A stretch of 64,000 nt of DNA from Planctomycetota bacterium (lineage in GTDB: Bacteria; Planctomycetota; Planctomycetia; Planctomycetales; Planctomycetaceae), in NCBI GenBank assembly GCA_023417655.1, contig JAEZFD010000044.1, forward strand, positions 51,323 through 115,322, written 5' to 3'. The position numbers were made by a program, and so were the translations under genes. This document shows, one piece after another, positions 19,579-27,398 of the stretch (position 1 is its first letter; each line of letters starts with the position of its first letter). A model generated the notes under the pieces. The model searched no databases. It saw only the letters and a program-made list of their open reading frames with translations, and was not told the origin of the DNA.

Positions 19579-20508
19579 TCAGCCCGCTTCAACAGGGTTC
19601 TGCAGAACGCCGATTCCTTCAATGGAACCCGTCACGACATCGCCGGGTTTCAGGAAGCGGCCTTTTGCTTTGCCTACCCCAGCCGGAGTCCCCGTGCAGA
19701 TGATGTCGCCGGGATGCAGCGTCATGATGTTGCTGATGAAGGCCAGAATCTCCCGGACAGGGAAAATCATTTCTGCGGTCGAACTGTCCTGTTCAACCCG
19801 GTCATTCACCGACAGCGTCATCTTCAGAGCCTGTGGGTCAGGACATTCGTCCGCTGACAGGACGCAAGGGCCCATCGGAAGAAACGTGTCATGCCATTTC
19901 CCATGCAGCCAGTCGAAGAACGCATCGCGAGGACGTGGCGTTCGCTCAGGATTCGGACGGAATCCCCGATCGGAGACATCGTTCACGATTGTGTAGCCTG
20001 CGACGGCATCCAATGCGTTCTCCGGCGTCAGGCCGAAGCTTGTTTTCCCAATGATGACTGCGAGTTCGAGTTCCCAGTCGATCTGGTCAGGGGAGCATTT
20101 CGGAATGCGAATCGGAGCCCCGGGAGCAGTGATGGTCGTTGAAGGCTTCATGAAAACGTAGGGAAATGTCTTCGCCGCGTCTTCCGGTTGACCGCCGCCT
20201 TCGCGAACGTGGTCTGCGTAGTTTCCTGCCAGAAGCAGAATCTTTCCGGGAGTGGGGACCGGGGGCAAAATCGTCAGGCCTGCAGCAGGGATCGCATGTT
20301 CGTCGATGATGCTGTCTGAGATCCGTGATCTGAGCTTCTTGGTGAGATGATGTCCTTCTCCGCCGGGCAGCAAACCCAAAAGCGATGCCGCTGGCGGCTG
20401 GAATTCCCCCAGCGCATGCGCGGCATCGATCACCGGTAGGATCCGTGTTTCATCAAGCAGGAATCCATTTTCAGGATGACCATGTCGCTGGAAGCGGCAG
20501 AGACGCAT
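19579..20508 (-). CDS. Fumarylacetoacetate hydrolase family protein
   Basis: The 309-residue protein has the FAH fold in its C-terminal ~210 residues: ILLLAGNYADHVREGG, the metal-binding DWELELAVIIGK, the GYTIVNDVSDR strand and GDIICTGTPAGVG. Family members act on 2-keto acids or acylpyruvates using Mg2+ or Ca2+. Typical substrates include fumarylpyruvate, oxaloacetate and ring-cleavage products; sequence alone does not decide among these. AAGGG lies 8 bases before the ATG. A terminator hairpin follows. It may be co-oriented with the Nudix and SDR genes upstream but is separated from them by 72 bp and more. Confidence 0.88.
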   Translation of the reverse strand: MRLCRFQRHGHPENGFLLDETRILPVIDAAHALGEFQPPAASLLGLLPGGEGHHLTKKLRSRISDSIIDEHAIPAAGLTILPPVPTPGKILLLAGNYADHVREGGGQPEDAAKTFPYVFMKPSTTITAPGAPIRIPKCSPDQIDWELELAVIIGKTSFGLTPENALDAVAGYTIVNDVSDRGFRPNPERTPRPRDAFFDWLHGKWHDTFLPMGPCVLSADECPDPQALKMTLSVNDRVEQDSSTAEMIFPVREILAFISNIMTLHPGDIICTGTPAGVGKAKGRFLKPGDVVTGSIEGIGVLQNPVEAG

Positions 20509-20580
20509 GTGAGTTTCCCTTGAGAATCAAATGGAATCGACAATCGCGCCGGACGAGAGCCGTTTGCTCTCGCATCCCTC

Positions 20581-21045
20581 TCACGCGGAATCTGGCAGAT
20601 TGGGACGGCCCGAAATCAGATGGAACTCGATCTGACGAAGCACTGGATCAATCGTTTTCGATTGAATCTGATGAGGCGGCGACCAGGGAAACCAACGGCC
20701 ACCCTGATGTTCGGTAACGGTCAGTGCATGTTCCTGATCAACGCGAACGAGAAAGAGAACGAGTGTCTTCAATACGGTGTCGTCCTTTTTACCGCCGTAA
20801 CGATTTGCGCTGACAAGATACTGCTCTTCAAAGTGGAAATCAGGATCGACGAGGACCGCAGATCGCGGGATTCCCGTCTCCTCCTCCATCTCGCGCAGGG
20901 CACATTCGAGATCGGTCTCGCCGGGATCGACATGTCCTTTAGGAAGGTCCCATCTGTCGGCGTGTCGCATCAGCAGGAACGACTGAACCGGCTCGCCATA
21001 AACAATCACGACACCGCAGGATCTAGGAATGTGGGATTTGGGCAT
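20581..21045 (-). CDS. Nudix hydrolase (Ap4A/NTP type)
   Basis: A 154-residue protein with a complete Nudix box, GHVDPGETDLECALREMEEE followed by TGI, around residues 42-64; its glutamates bind Mg2+. The N-terminus (CGVVIVYGEPVQSFLLMRH) and WDLPKG just before the box match small diadenosine polyphosphate or nucleotide hydrolases. The ATG at 21045 gives a natural family start, although no strong ribosome site is seen. The frame is open to 21192, but that extension is unlike the family. The likely role is cytoplasmic house-cleaning of nucleotide derivatives. Confidence 0.85.
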   Translation of the reverse strand: MPKSHIPRSCGVVIVYGEPVQSFLLMRHADRWDLPKGHVDPGETDLECALREMEEETGIPRSAVLVDPDFHFEEQYLVSANRYGGKKDDTVLKTLVLFLVRVDQEHALTVTEHQGGRWFPWSPPHQIQSKTIDPVLRQIEFHLISGRPNLPDSA

Positions 21046-21148
21046 GAGATCAGGAAATGAGATTTTTCTAGTGCGGTCAAGGCTGGCGAAACGATGGTCT
21101 CTATTCACACGAGCGGTTTGACCTTCTGCAAACGGATTCGCCTGTTCC

Positions 21149-21172
21149 CGCCACGCGGAGATCCGCGTGGCG
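21149..21172. terminator. Short perfect hairpin after the SDR gene
   Basis: CGCCACGCGG and CCGCGTGGCG pair perfectly around AGAT, 24 bases past the SDR stop on the minus strand. There is no T-tract, so it may be a processing or pausing structure rather than a terminator. Confidence 0.45.
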
Positions 21173-21195
21173 AGGGCGCTGGACGGAACCAACTT

Positions 21196-21993
21196 TTAAA
21201 CCGTCTGATTCTTCTTCTTAAGCGGTTGCAGCATCGTCATCACGTCGAGAAGGGTGCCGCGGGGAGTGAATCGCACGCTCGTTGCCAGGAGGTTGTTCAC
21301 CACACCGGGGATCACGAGTCGTTTTCCTCGCCGCAGAGCCCGATATCCGGCTTTCACGACATCGCTCACGTTCATGGCGTTGTGCTTGAACACTGGTGTG
21401 TCATGCATCGCTGATTCATCGCCGAATTCGGTTTTCGTCGGTCCCGGGCAAAGGCAGGTCACGGTCACTCCCGTGCCTCGCAACTCCTTCCACAATGCTT
21501 CGGAAAACGAGAGGACGAATGCCTTCGTTGCATAATAGACAGCGACATTTGGCCCCGGCTGAAACGATGCCGTTGATCCGATATTCAGGATCGCTCCGCG
21601 GCGACGGCTGCGCATTCCTGGAAGGCACAAATGCGACAACGCCACAACCGCCGAAACATTCAGCTGAATCATGTTGAGCTGACGCTGAAGCGGGATTTCA
21701 TCGAATTCACCGAGCTGCCCGAACCCGGCGTTGTTGACCAGCACATCGACCTGTTTGCCAGCCTGATGGATCTGATCCATCAACTGCTGAGGAGCTTCTG
21801 GCAACGACAGGTCGCTGGTAATGATCGTACTGGTCGTTCCATAGATCGCCTTGAGTTCGGCAGCGAGGAGTTCGAGTCGGTCCCGACGCCTGGCCACCAA
21901 AATCAATTCTGATCCATCCTTCGCAAATTGCTTTGCGAATTCCAGACCGATTCCTGAGGAAGCCCCTGTGATCAGTACAGTTTCGGCCGGCAT
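21196..21993 (-). CDS. Short-chain dehydrogenase/reductase (SDR)
   Basis: The 265-residue protein has the classical SDR set: TGASSGIG at residues ~9-16 for cofactor binding, NNAGFG, a catalytic Ser in NIGSTASFQPG and YYATK with the catalytic Tyr/Lys. The ARRRDR after the second strand favours NADPH. Substrate specificity cannot be read. The ATG has AGGAG six bases upstream. SDRs of this DltE/YqjQ-like type reduce carbonyl groups on small hydrophobic molecules. No partner gene suggests a pathway. Confidence 0.9.
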   Translation of the reverse strand: MPAETVLITGASSGIGLEFAKQFAKDGSELILVARRRDRLELLAAELKAIYGTTSTIITSDLSLPEAPQQLMDQIHQAGKQVDVLVNNAGFGQLGEFDEIPLQRQLNMIQLNVSAVVALSHLCLPGMRSRRRGAILNIGSTASFQPGPNVAVYYATKAFVLSFSEALWKELRGTGVTVTCLCPGPTKTEFGDESAMHDTPVFKHNAMNVSDVVKAGYRALRRGKRLVIPGVVNNLLATSVRFTPRGTLLDVMTMLQPLKKKNQTV

Positions 21994-22317
21994 GAGTAAC
22001 TCCTGGCTGATCGAGAACCAACACGTCCCGGTTCATGAAAACTCGAAAATAACGCTTTTGTCGATCCGGATGTTACCTGTTCTCTGATCGCCCGTGTACT
22101 TGTTCTTTTGCGAAAATCATCAGGCTCAGGGGAAGGATGCCGGAGTCCGTCGCAATCTTTGCCCGAGTGAAAAGTCAGGAAGAAATCAACGTCATTTGTT
22201 GAGTTCCTGAGAGATCGGGGGAGTGCTGACTTCTCTCGCGACGACTATAATTAGATTTGATATCGCCGAGAGGTTTGACATCTTTTCTTGTGGAATTCGG
22301 ACAGGTCAGGGATTGAA
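21994..22317. promoter_or_regulatory. Divergent promoter region; consensus -10 box
   Basis: The region separates the SDR and the thioredoxin-like gene. A perfect TATAAT at 22246-22251 faces the thioredoxin-like gene 67 bases before its ATG. The matching -35 is weak. No other feature was seen. Confidence 0.45.
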
Positions 22318-22878
22318 ATGAGTCGTCTTTTAATTGCGATCGCAGCCATCGTCGTTCTGGCGATTTCTCTGCTGACGATTGTTTCTCCCCGGCCGCAGGG
22401 CTCATCACACGACCTCGAAAAGCTCTCACAGATCCGCCCAACGCAGGGTTGGTATCAGGAACGGGTTTTCAATAATCCCAAACCGGTTCTGGTCGACTTC
22501 ACCGCCACATGGTGCGGTCCCTGCAAGATGCTGAACCAGACTCTGGCGGAACTGGAACAGAAATACGGCGGCCAGTTTGAAGTGGTGAAGATCGATGTGG
22601 ATGAGCATCCGGACCTCGCCTCAATGTTTCAGGTCGACGGAATTCCCTTCGTGATGGTCTATCATCAGGGGAAGGTCGTCGCGGCTGAACAGGGGATGGT
22701 CTGGTATGAGGGAATTGAAGGATTGCTGAAGCCGTATCTGGGGAAGACGCCGCCGACCGCAGCCTCTCCAGATGCTTCGCAAACGACAGCGAAAGTCGAT
22801 TCAACGCAGGAGTCAGCCCCACTGGCAACTCCTGTCCCTCAAGTCGAGACGCCTCAAGAGCCTGCGGCGACAAAGTAA
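22318..22878 (+). CDS. Membrane-anchored thioredoxin-like protein
   Basis: The 186-residue protein has a hydrophobic N-terminal anchor (MSRLLIAIAAIVVLAISLL), then a thioredoxin fold with the active site WCGPCK and the cis-Pro strand DGIPFVMVY at the expected spacing. The tail (~45 residues) is rich in Ala, Thr, Pro and Gln and probably disordered. The domain should face the periplasm and handle disulfide exchange or reduction. An in-frame ATG 30 bases upstream exists, but MSRLL gives a normal signal anchor. A single-gene unit with a strong terminator downstream. Confidence 0.88.
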   Translation: MSRLLIAIAAIVVLAISLLTIVSPRPQGSSHDLEKLSQIRPTQGWYQERVFNNPKPVLVDFTATWCGPCKMLNQTLAELEQKYGGQFEVVKIDVDEHPDLASMFQVDGIPFVMVYHQGKVVAAEQGMVWYEGIEGLLKPYLGKTPPTAASPDASQTTAKVDSTQESAPLATPVPQVETPQEPAATK

Positions 22879-22932
22879 CGGGGCAGATCGGCAAACTCAC
22901 GAGTTCACTCTGGCGACTCAAAAAAGAAAAAG

Positions 22933-22964
22933 GGGAAAGCCGATTTCGGAATCGGCTTTCCCCT
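22933..22964. terminator. Strong bidirectional intrinsic terminator
   Basis: A perfect 14-bp stem with a TCGG tetraloop. On the minus strand it is followed by TTTTTCTTTTTT, ideal for terminating the efflux operon; on the plus strand by TGACTGTTTTG for the thioredoxin-like gene. Confidence 0.92.
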
Positions 22965-23042
22965 GACTGTTTTGAGCGATCCGTTGTGAGGGCAACTTGC
23001 GTCGAGGATCTGTCGAGGCTCTTTTGTGTCTCAGGTCCCGGA

Positions 23043-24395
23043 TCAGACGTGGCGGAGTGCTTCAATTGGATCGAGTCTGGCAGCTGATCGGGCGGGGTAC
23101 ACGCCGAAGACGAGACCGGTAAACACCGAGAAGCCGAAGGCGACCGGCAGGCTCCAGATGGCGATTTGCGGAGTCATCTCCAGGAACATCTTGCTCATGT
23201 CCGAGGTCGCTGCCCCGGGGCTTTCCATGACATAGTTGGTGACGATGTACTTAATGCCGGTGAAGGCAATCGGAGTACATAATCCGGCTCCCATCCCGAT
23301 CAATCCGCCGGTTCCTGACAGCACCACGGTTTCGACAATAAACTGCTGGGTAATGTCCCGACGTCGGGCTCCCAGAGCACGTCGAATTCCGATTTCCCGG
23401 GTGCGCTCGGTGACTGTCGCCAGCATGATGTTCATGATGCCGATCCCCCCCACCAGCAGACTGATGCCGGCGATGGACCCGAGCACGACATTGAAGATGT
23501 TCCGCAGCTGGTCGGCCTGCTTCAGCAGTTCGAGTGGAACTACGACAGCGACATCCCGCTTCACGGCATGGGTGCGCTGCAGAGTTTCCCGGACAACCTC
23601 CGCGGTGGGAATCACATCATCGACATTGGCGACCTTGAGAGTAATCTGGTCATAGATCACAGATTCAGCCGAGAACGAACCGGAGGTCCGCTTAACGATC
23701 AAGTCGTTCGTGTTGATGCGACTCTGGAAGGTCGACAGGGGAATATAAACGTCTTTGTTGTAGTCCTGGCCGGAGAGACTGCCTCCCACTGCGGCCGAGG
23801 CCGTTCGTTCCTGCATAATGCCGATAACGGTATATGCTCGACTGAGAATCTGAATTGATTTTCCGAGTGGATCTTCACGGGGAAAAAGGAGTTGAGCGGT
23901 CTCATGCCCGAGCACGACGTTGTTGGCACGAGTCCGTTCATCGTGGTCAGAGAGAAATCGACCTGACGCCACTGTGAGGTGGTTCATGTCGAGATATTCG
24001 GGAGTGCAGCCCACGATTCGGGCGTAAAGAGTCCATTCGAGATAACGGACATCCAGCGCGACTTCACGAACCGGCACCAACCCGGTGACCGTCGGCAGAG
24101 TCCGGGCGAGGACGCGATGGTCGTCCCGGTTCAGACCGTATCGCAGGACGCGGGCTCCCCCGGAGCCGGAAGTGGCGGCTTCTTCAGGTGGCTTAACGCT
24201 GCGGACGATGATGTTGGTCGCCCCGAGCTGCAGCACCTGTTCCTGCGCCTGTTTGCTCGCGCCTTCTCCGATCGCGAGCATCGCGATAACGGAAAACACT
24301 CCGAACACGATCCCCAGCATCGTCAGCCCTGACCGCAGCTTGTGCAGCAGCAGGCTTTTGAAGGCCAGTCGAATGGTGCGAATAAACTGGGACAT
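23043..24395 (-). CDS. MacB-like ABC transporter permease
   Basis: The 450-residue protein has the MacB/FtsX topology: one membrane helix near the N-terminus (SGLTMLGIVFGVFSVIAMLAIG), a large periplasmic domain of ~230 residues, then three helices at the C-terminus. Between the first two of these lies the coupling loop ATVTERTREIGIRRALGARRRDI. It transports macrolides, peptides or lipids out using force from the partner ATPase and passes them to the MacA/TolC-like proteins encoded upstream. The ATPase gene ends 35 bp before this start. It is the last gene of a five-gene leftward operon. Confidence 0.92.
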   Translation of the reverse strand: MSQFIRTIRLAFKSLLLHKLRSGLTMLGIVFGVFSVIAMLAIGEGASKQAQEQVLQLGATNIIVRSVKPPEEAATSGSGGARVLRYGLNRDDHRVLARTLPTVTGLVPVREVALDVRYLEWTLYARIVGCTPEYLDMNHLTVASGRFLSDHDERTRANNVVLGHETAQLLFPREDPLGKSIQILSRAYTVIGIMQERTASAAVGGSLSGQDYNKDVYIPLSTFQSRINTNDLIVKRTSGSFSAESVIYDQITLKVANVDDVIPTAEVVRETLQRTHAVKRDVAVVVPLELLKQADQLRNIFNVVLGSIAGISLLVGGIGIMNIMLATVTERTREIGIRRALGARRRDITQQFIVETVVLSGTGGLIGMGAGLCTPIAFTGIKYIVTNYVMESPGAATSDMSKMFLEMTPQIAIWSLPVAFGFSVFTGLVFGVYPARSAARLDPIEALRHV

Positions 24396-24430
24396 AGATT
24401 AAGGTGGGATGCAGTGGAAGAAGGGAGGAA

Positions 24431-25141
24431 TCAGGGGACCAGACGTTCCTTGAAGATTCCATGTCCGGCGATGACGCCGTCTTTCATGAAGATCTGTCGT
24501 TTGGTCTGTTCGGCAACGTCTGGTTCGTGGGTCACCATGATGATTGTCCGGCCTTCGGCATTCAATGCCTTGAGCATGGCCATGATCTCATCGCCGGTTT
24601 TCGAATCGAGGTTCCCGGTCGGTTCATCGGCCATAATGATGGCAGGATCATTGATCAACGCCCGGGCAATCGCGACACGTTGCTGTTGACCCCCGGAAAG
24701 TTGAAACGGTCGGTGATCGAGTCGCTCTGCCAGTCCGACTTTCGCCGCCACATCGAGAACCCGATTCCGGTCTTGAGCGCTGATCGGCGGATAACCCGGC
24801 CGATAGAGCAGCGGGACCTCGATGTTCTCCAGCACTGTGTACTGGGGGATCAGGTTGAACGACTGGAAGATGAATCCGATGAGGCTATTGCGGATGGAGG
24901 AGAGTTCATTGTCGTCCAGCTGGGCGACATCTTTTCCTCGCAGAATGTATTTGCCCTTGGTCGGACGGTCGAGCCCCCCCAGCAGGTTCAGCAGGGTACT
25001 CTTCCCACTTCCTGATGAGCCCATGATCGACAGGAAGTCCCCCTGCGGGATCTCCATGGAGACTCCACGCAGCGCTTTCACCTGGACAGCGCCCAGATCA
25101 TAGTACTTGTGCAAATCCACAAGTTCGGCGGCAAGTTCCAT
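24431..25141 (-). CDS. MacB/LolD-type ABC transporter ATPase
   Basis: The 236-residue ATPase carries Walker A GSSGSGKST, the Q-loop FQSFNLI, the signature LSGGQQQR, Walker B AIIMADEPTG and the switch His in VTHEP. The Walker A context and DEPTGNLDSKTGDEIM are typical of the MacB/LolD group. The ATG at 25141 (MELAAELVDLHKYY) matches family N-termini. The frame runs upstream to 25387, but that part is Arg/Pro-rich and not family-like. With the permease it makes a split MacB, in contrast to E. coli MacB where the two parts are fused. The 325-bp gap to the adaptor gene upstream is long for an operon and may hold an internal promoter. Confidence 0.93.
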   Translation of the reverse strand: MELAAELVDLHKYYDLGAVQVKALRGVSMEIPQGDFLSIMGSSGSGKSTLLNLLGGLDRPTKGKYILRGKDVAQLDDNELSSIRNSLIGFIFQSFNLIPQYTVLENIEVPLLYRPGYPPISAQDRNRVLDVAAKVGLAERLDHRPFQLSGGQQQRVAIARALINDPAIIMADEPTGNLDSKTGDEIMAMLKALNAEGRTIIMVTHEPDVAEQTKRQIFMKDGVIAGHGIFKERLVP

Positions 25142-25466
25142 AGCAGTTTTCAAACAATAGCCACGTCGGCGCGGCTGGTTTCGGAATCGAAGTCCCGGGA
25201 GTGGGATTTCAGGAAAGGCTTCCGTATTGGGGGGCTGTTTTTCGCTTGCTAACTCGCCGTCGCTCAAATGAACAACGACTTCTAAACAATGACATTCGCA
25301 GGCGAGAAACAATTGGAGGTCGGCCGGTAATAAGGACCGACCCATTTCTGGTGGAGAGGCGAGGTGACCTCTCCGGCAGGGGATCAAGGAATAGGATCCG
25401 GCGATGGCTCACTGTTAGAATCATCACCAGATCGAAGCGACATTCACAATATTATTGGCGTTGAGA
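25142..25466. other. Gap inside the efflux operon
   Basis: These 325 bp lie between the adaptor stop and the ATPase start. No credible gene, hairpin or consensus promoter was seen. Confidence 0.4.
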
Positions 25467-27398
25467 TTATTGACGGGGAGGCCGTCCCGCGGCCAGTTCT
25501 GCAGGACTCAACTTTCCATCGCCGTTTTTATCCAAAGTCGCAAAACGCTCTTTCATCCCGTCTGGTGCTTCGTCCTGGCTGATGACGCCGTCTGAGTTTT
25601 TATCAAATCGGGCGAAAAATGATTCGGCGCCACCCGCTCCCGGGGGACCACCTGCGGCCGGCTGAGCTGCTGCGCCGCCGGGTCCACCAACGCTTGGAGG
25701 AGCAACTGCACCTTCAGGTCGACGTCCCGGACCTCCGGCGGCTGGCGGGCCCCCTGCTGCGGGGATGCCAACGGCGCCGTCAGCTCCCTCTTTCAACCGT
25801 GCCGCGTCCAGTGCCGACTGGGCTTTGGAATGAGCAGCGTTGAGTTCAGATTCGAGGGCAGCGATCTCATTGGCATACTGAGACCGCGGATTCATGATGA
25901 TCCGTTCGCCTTCCTGAATCCCCTCCAGAATTTCCAGGTGGGACTGATTGGCGGCTCCGACTCTCACAAATCGACGCTCAGGGGCTCCACCGTTGTAGAC
26001 AAAAGCGACCTGCTTGTCGGACACATTCACGATAGCCTGAATCGGAACCAGCAAGACATCCGTCCGGCTGTCGACGAGGATCTCTACCTGTGAGGTCAGG
26101 CCCGGCCGAAGACGACGAATTTTTTCCGGAGCATCAGTGAGCTTGACCTCTGTCTGGTATTCACGCAGGTCGGTGTTTGGCCAGCTGCCTGACATCGGCA
26201 CCGAGGAAACATGTGCGATTTCGCCGTTGTAGATCTCGTCAGGGTAAGCATCCACTCGAACGCGTGCCTGCAGGCCTCGACGGATGGAACCGATGAGAGA
26301 CTCATGGATTCGGCAGTCGACTTTCATCTGCGTGACGTCAGGCAGGTTGATGATGGCCTGACGCTCGCGGACTGTGGCACCTGCTTCAATCACAATCTGG
26401 TTCGAGCTTCTTCCTCCGCCGCTTGACATGCTGGCATACACCACTTCCCCGTCCTGCGGGGCGCGGATGGTACAGGCATCAATCTGGTTCTGCAGACGGA
26501 CGAGCTTTTCCCGCTCGACGTCATAGGTCAGGCGCGTGGCGTCAGCTTCCTTCTCACACTGGGTTTGTGCTGAGGATGCCTTCAAACGGACTCGGGCGAG
26601 TTCTCGTTCCGATTCCTTGGCGTTTGCCTTGAGCTCCGCAATCATTCGCTTGTAGGTGAAGTTTTGCAGCACATTCAGCAGTTCTTCCGCTCCCTGGAGC
26701 TTCAGTTGTGACTGCTGATAGGCAATCCGTGAGGCTTCCAGTTCGTTCTGGCTGGCATACCCTTTTTTCACCTGACCAGCGGTGAACTCCATTGTGTCTT
26801 TTGCACGAATCCGTTCCTCGTTGGCGAGTGCGACGTCACCCTTCAACTGTTGCTCCTGCTGGGGGTATTCGCCTTTCTCGTATTTTTCGAGATCGAGAAT
26901 CGCCAGTTCAGCTCGCAGGTTGGCGGCAGCGATATCGCTGTCGTTCTGCGTTTTTTGAATTTCCAGCTTTTCCCGGGCAGTCGCCATCGCCGCTTCGGCC
27001 TGAGTCGTCGTGATTTCCTGCTGCTTGGCGCTTTCTTTTAGCGCCGAGGAATCGAGTTCACAGACGACTTCGCCGGTCGTGACCCATGTCCCTTCCGGAA
27101 CAATGCTGATGATGGTTGTTGTGCCTTCTACCAGACTGGTCAGCGTGGCGTTCTTGCGGCTATCGAGAAATCCCTGAACGTTCAGACTGATGAGAAACGG
27201 TCCGCGTCGTGCCGTTTCGATGATCAGATTCTTTGGCACCGGCTTTTCGGATCCGTTCTGACCCAGGGATGACCACCACTCCGGCTTCAGCAGTCCCTTC
27301 GCCCAAGCGACTCCTCCCGCTCCCGTCAGTACGATCACCAGCAGGATCCAGATACTGATCCGGCCTGTTCGGGAAGTTTTCGATGGAATTTTTGGCAT
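25467..27398 (-). CDS. MacA-like periplasmic adaptor with two C-terminal EF-hands
   Basis: The 643-residue membrane fusion protein has an N-terminal anchor (ISIWILLVIVLTGAGGVAWA), a lipoyl-like half (ISIVPEGTWVTTGEVVCELDSS), a long coiled-coil hairpin (~125-310), the second lipoyl half (DACTIRAPQDGEVVYA), and beta-barrel and membrane-proximal domains to ~540. It should link the MacB-type transporter to the TolC-like channel. The tail differs from MacA: a Gly/Ala/Pro-rich linker is followed by two EF-hand loops, DKNSDGVISQDE and DKNGDGKLSPAE, suggesting calcium binding. The ATG at 27398 (MPKIPSK) lies inside the tolC-like frame, giving a 239-bp overlap. Confidence 0.9.
   Translation of the reverse strand: MPKIPSKTSRTGRISIWILLVIVLTGAGGVAWAKGLLKPEWWSSLGQNGSEKPVPKNLIIETARRGPFLISLNVQGFLDSRKNATLTSLVEGTTTIISIVPEGTWVTTGEVVCELDSSALKESAKQQEITTTQAEAAMATAREKLEIQKTQNDSDIAAANLRAELAILDLEKYEKGEYPQQEQQLKGDVALANEERIRAKDTMEFTAGQVKKGYASQNELEASRIAYQQSQLKLQGAEELLNVLQNFTYKRMIAELKANAKESERELARVRLKASSAQTQCEKEADATRLTYDVEREKLVRLQNQIDACTIRAPQDGEVVYASMSSGGGRSSNQIVIEAGATVRERQAIINLPDVTQMKVDCRIHESLIGSIRRGLQARVRVDAYPDEIYNGEIAHVSSVPMSGSWPNTDLREYQTEVKLTDAPEKIRRLRPGLTSQVEILVDSRTDVLLVPIQAIVNVSDKQVAFVYNGGAPERRFVRVGAANQSHLEILEGIQEGERIIMNPRSQYANEIAALESELNAAHSKAQSALDAARLKEGADGAVGIPAAGGPPAAGGPGRRPEGAVAPPSVGGPGGAAAQPAAGGPPGAGGAESFFARFDKNSDGVISQDEAPDGMKERFATLDKNGDGKLSPAELAAGRPPRQ

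Noticed and set aside
19175..19996. Plus-strand frame of 273 codons
   Set aside because: It crosses the terminator at 19451-19485 and runs antisense into the FAH-family gene.
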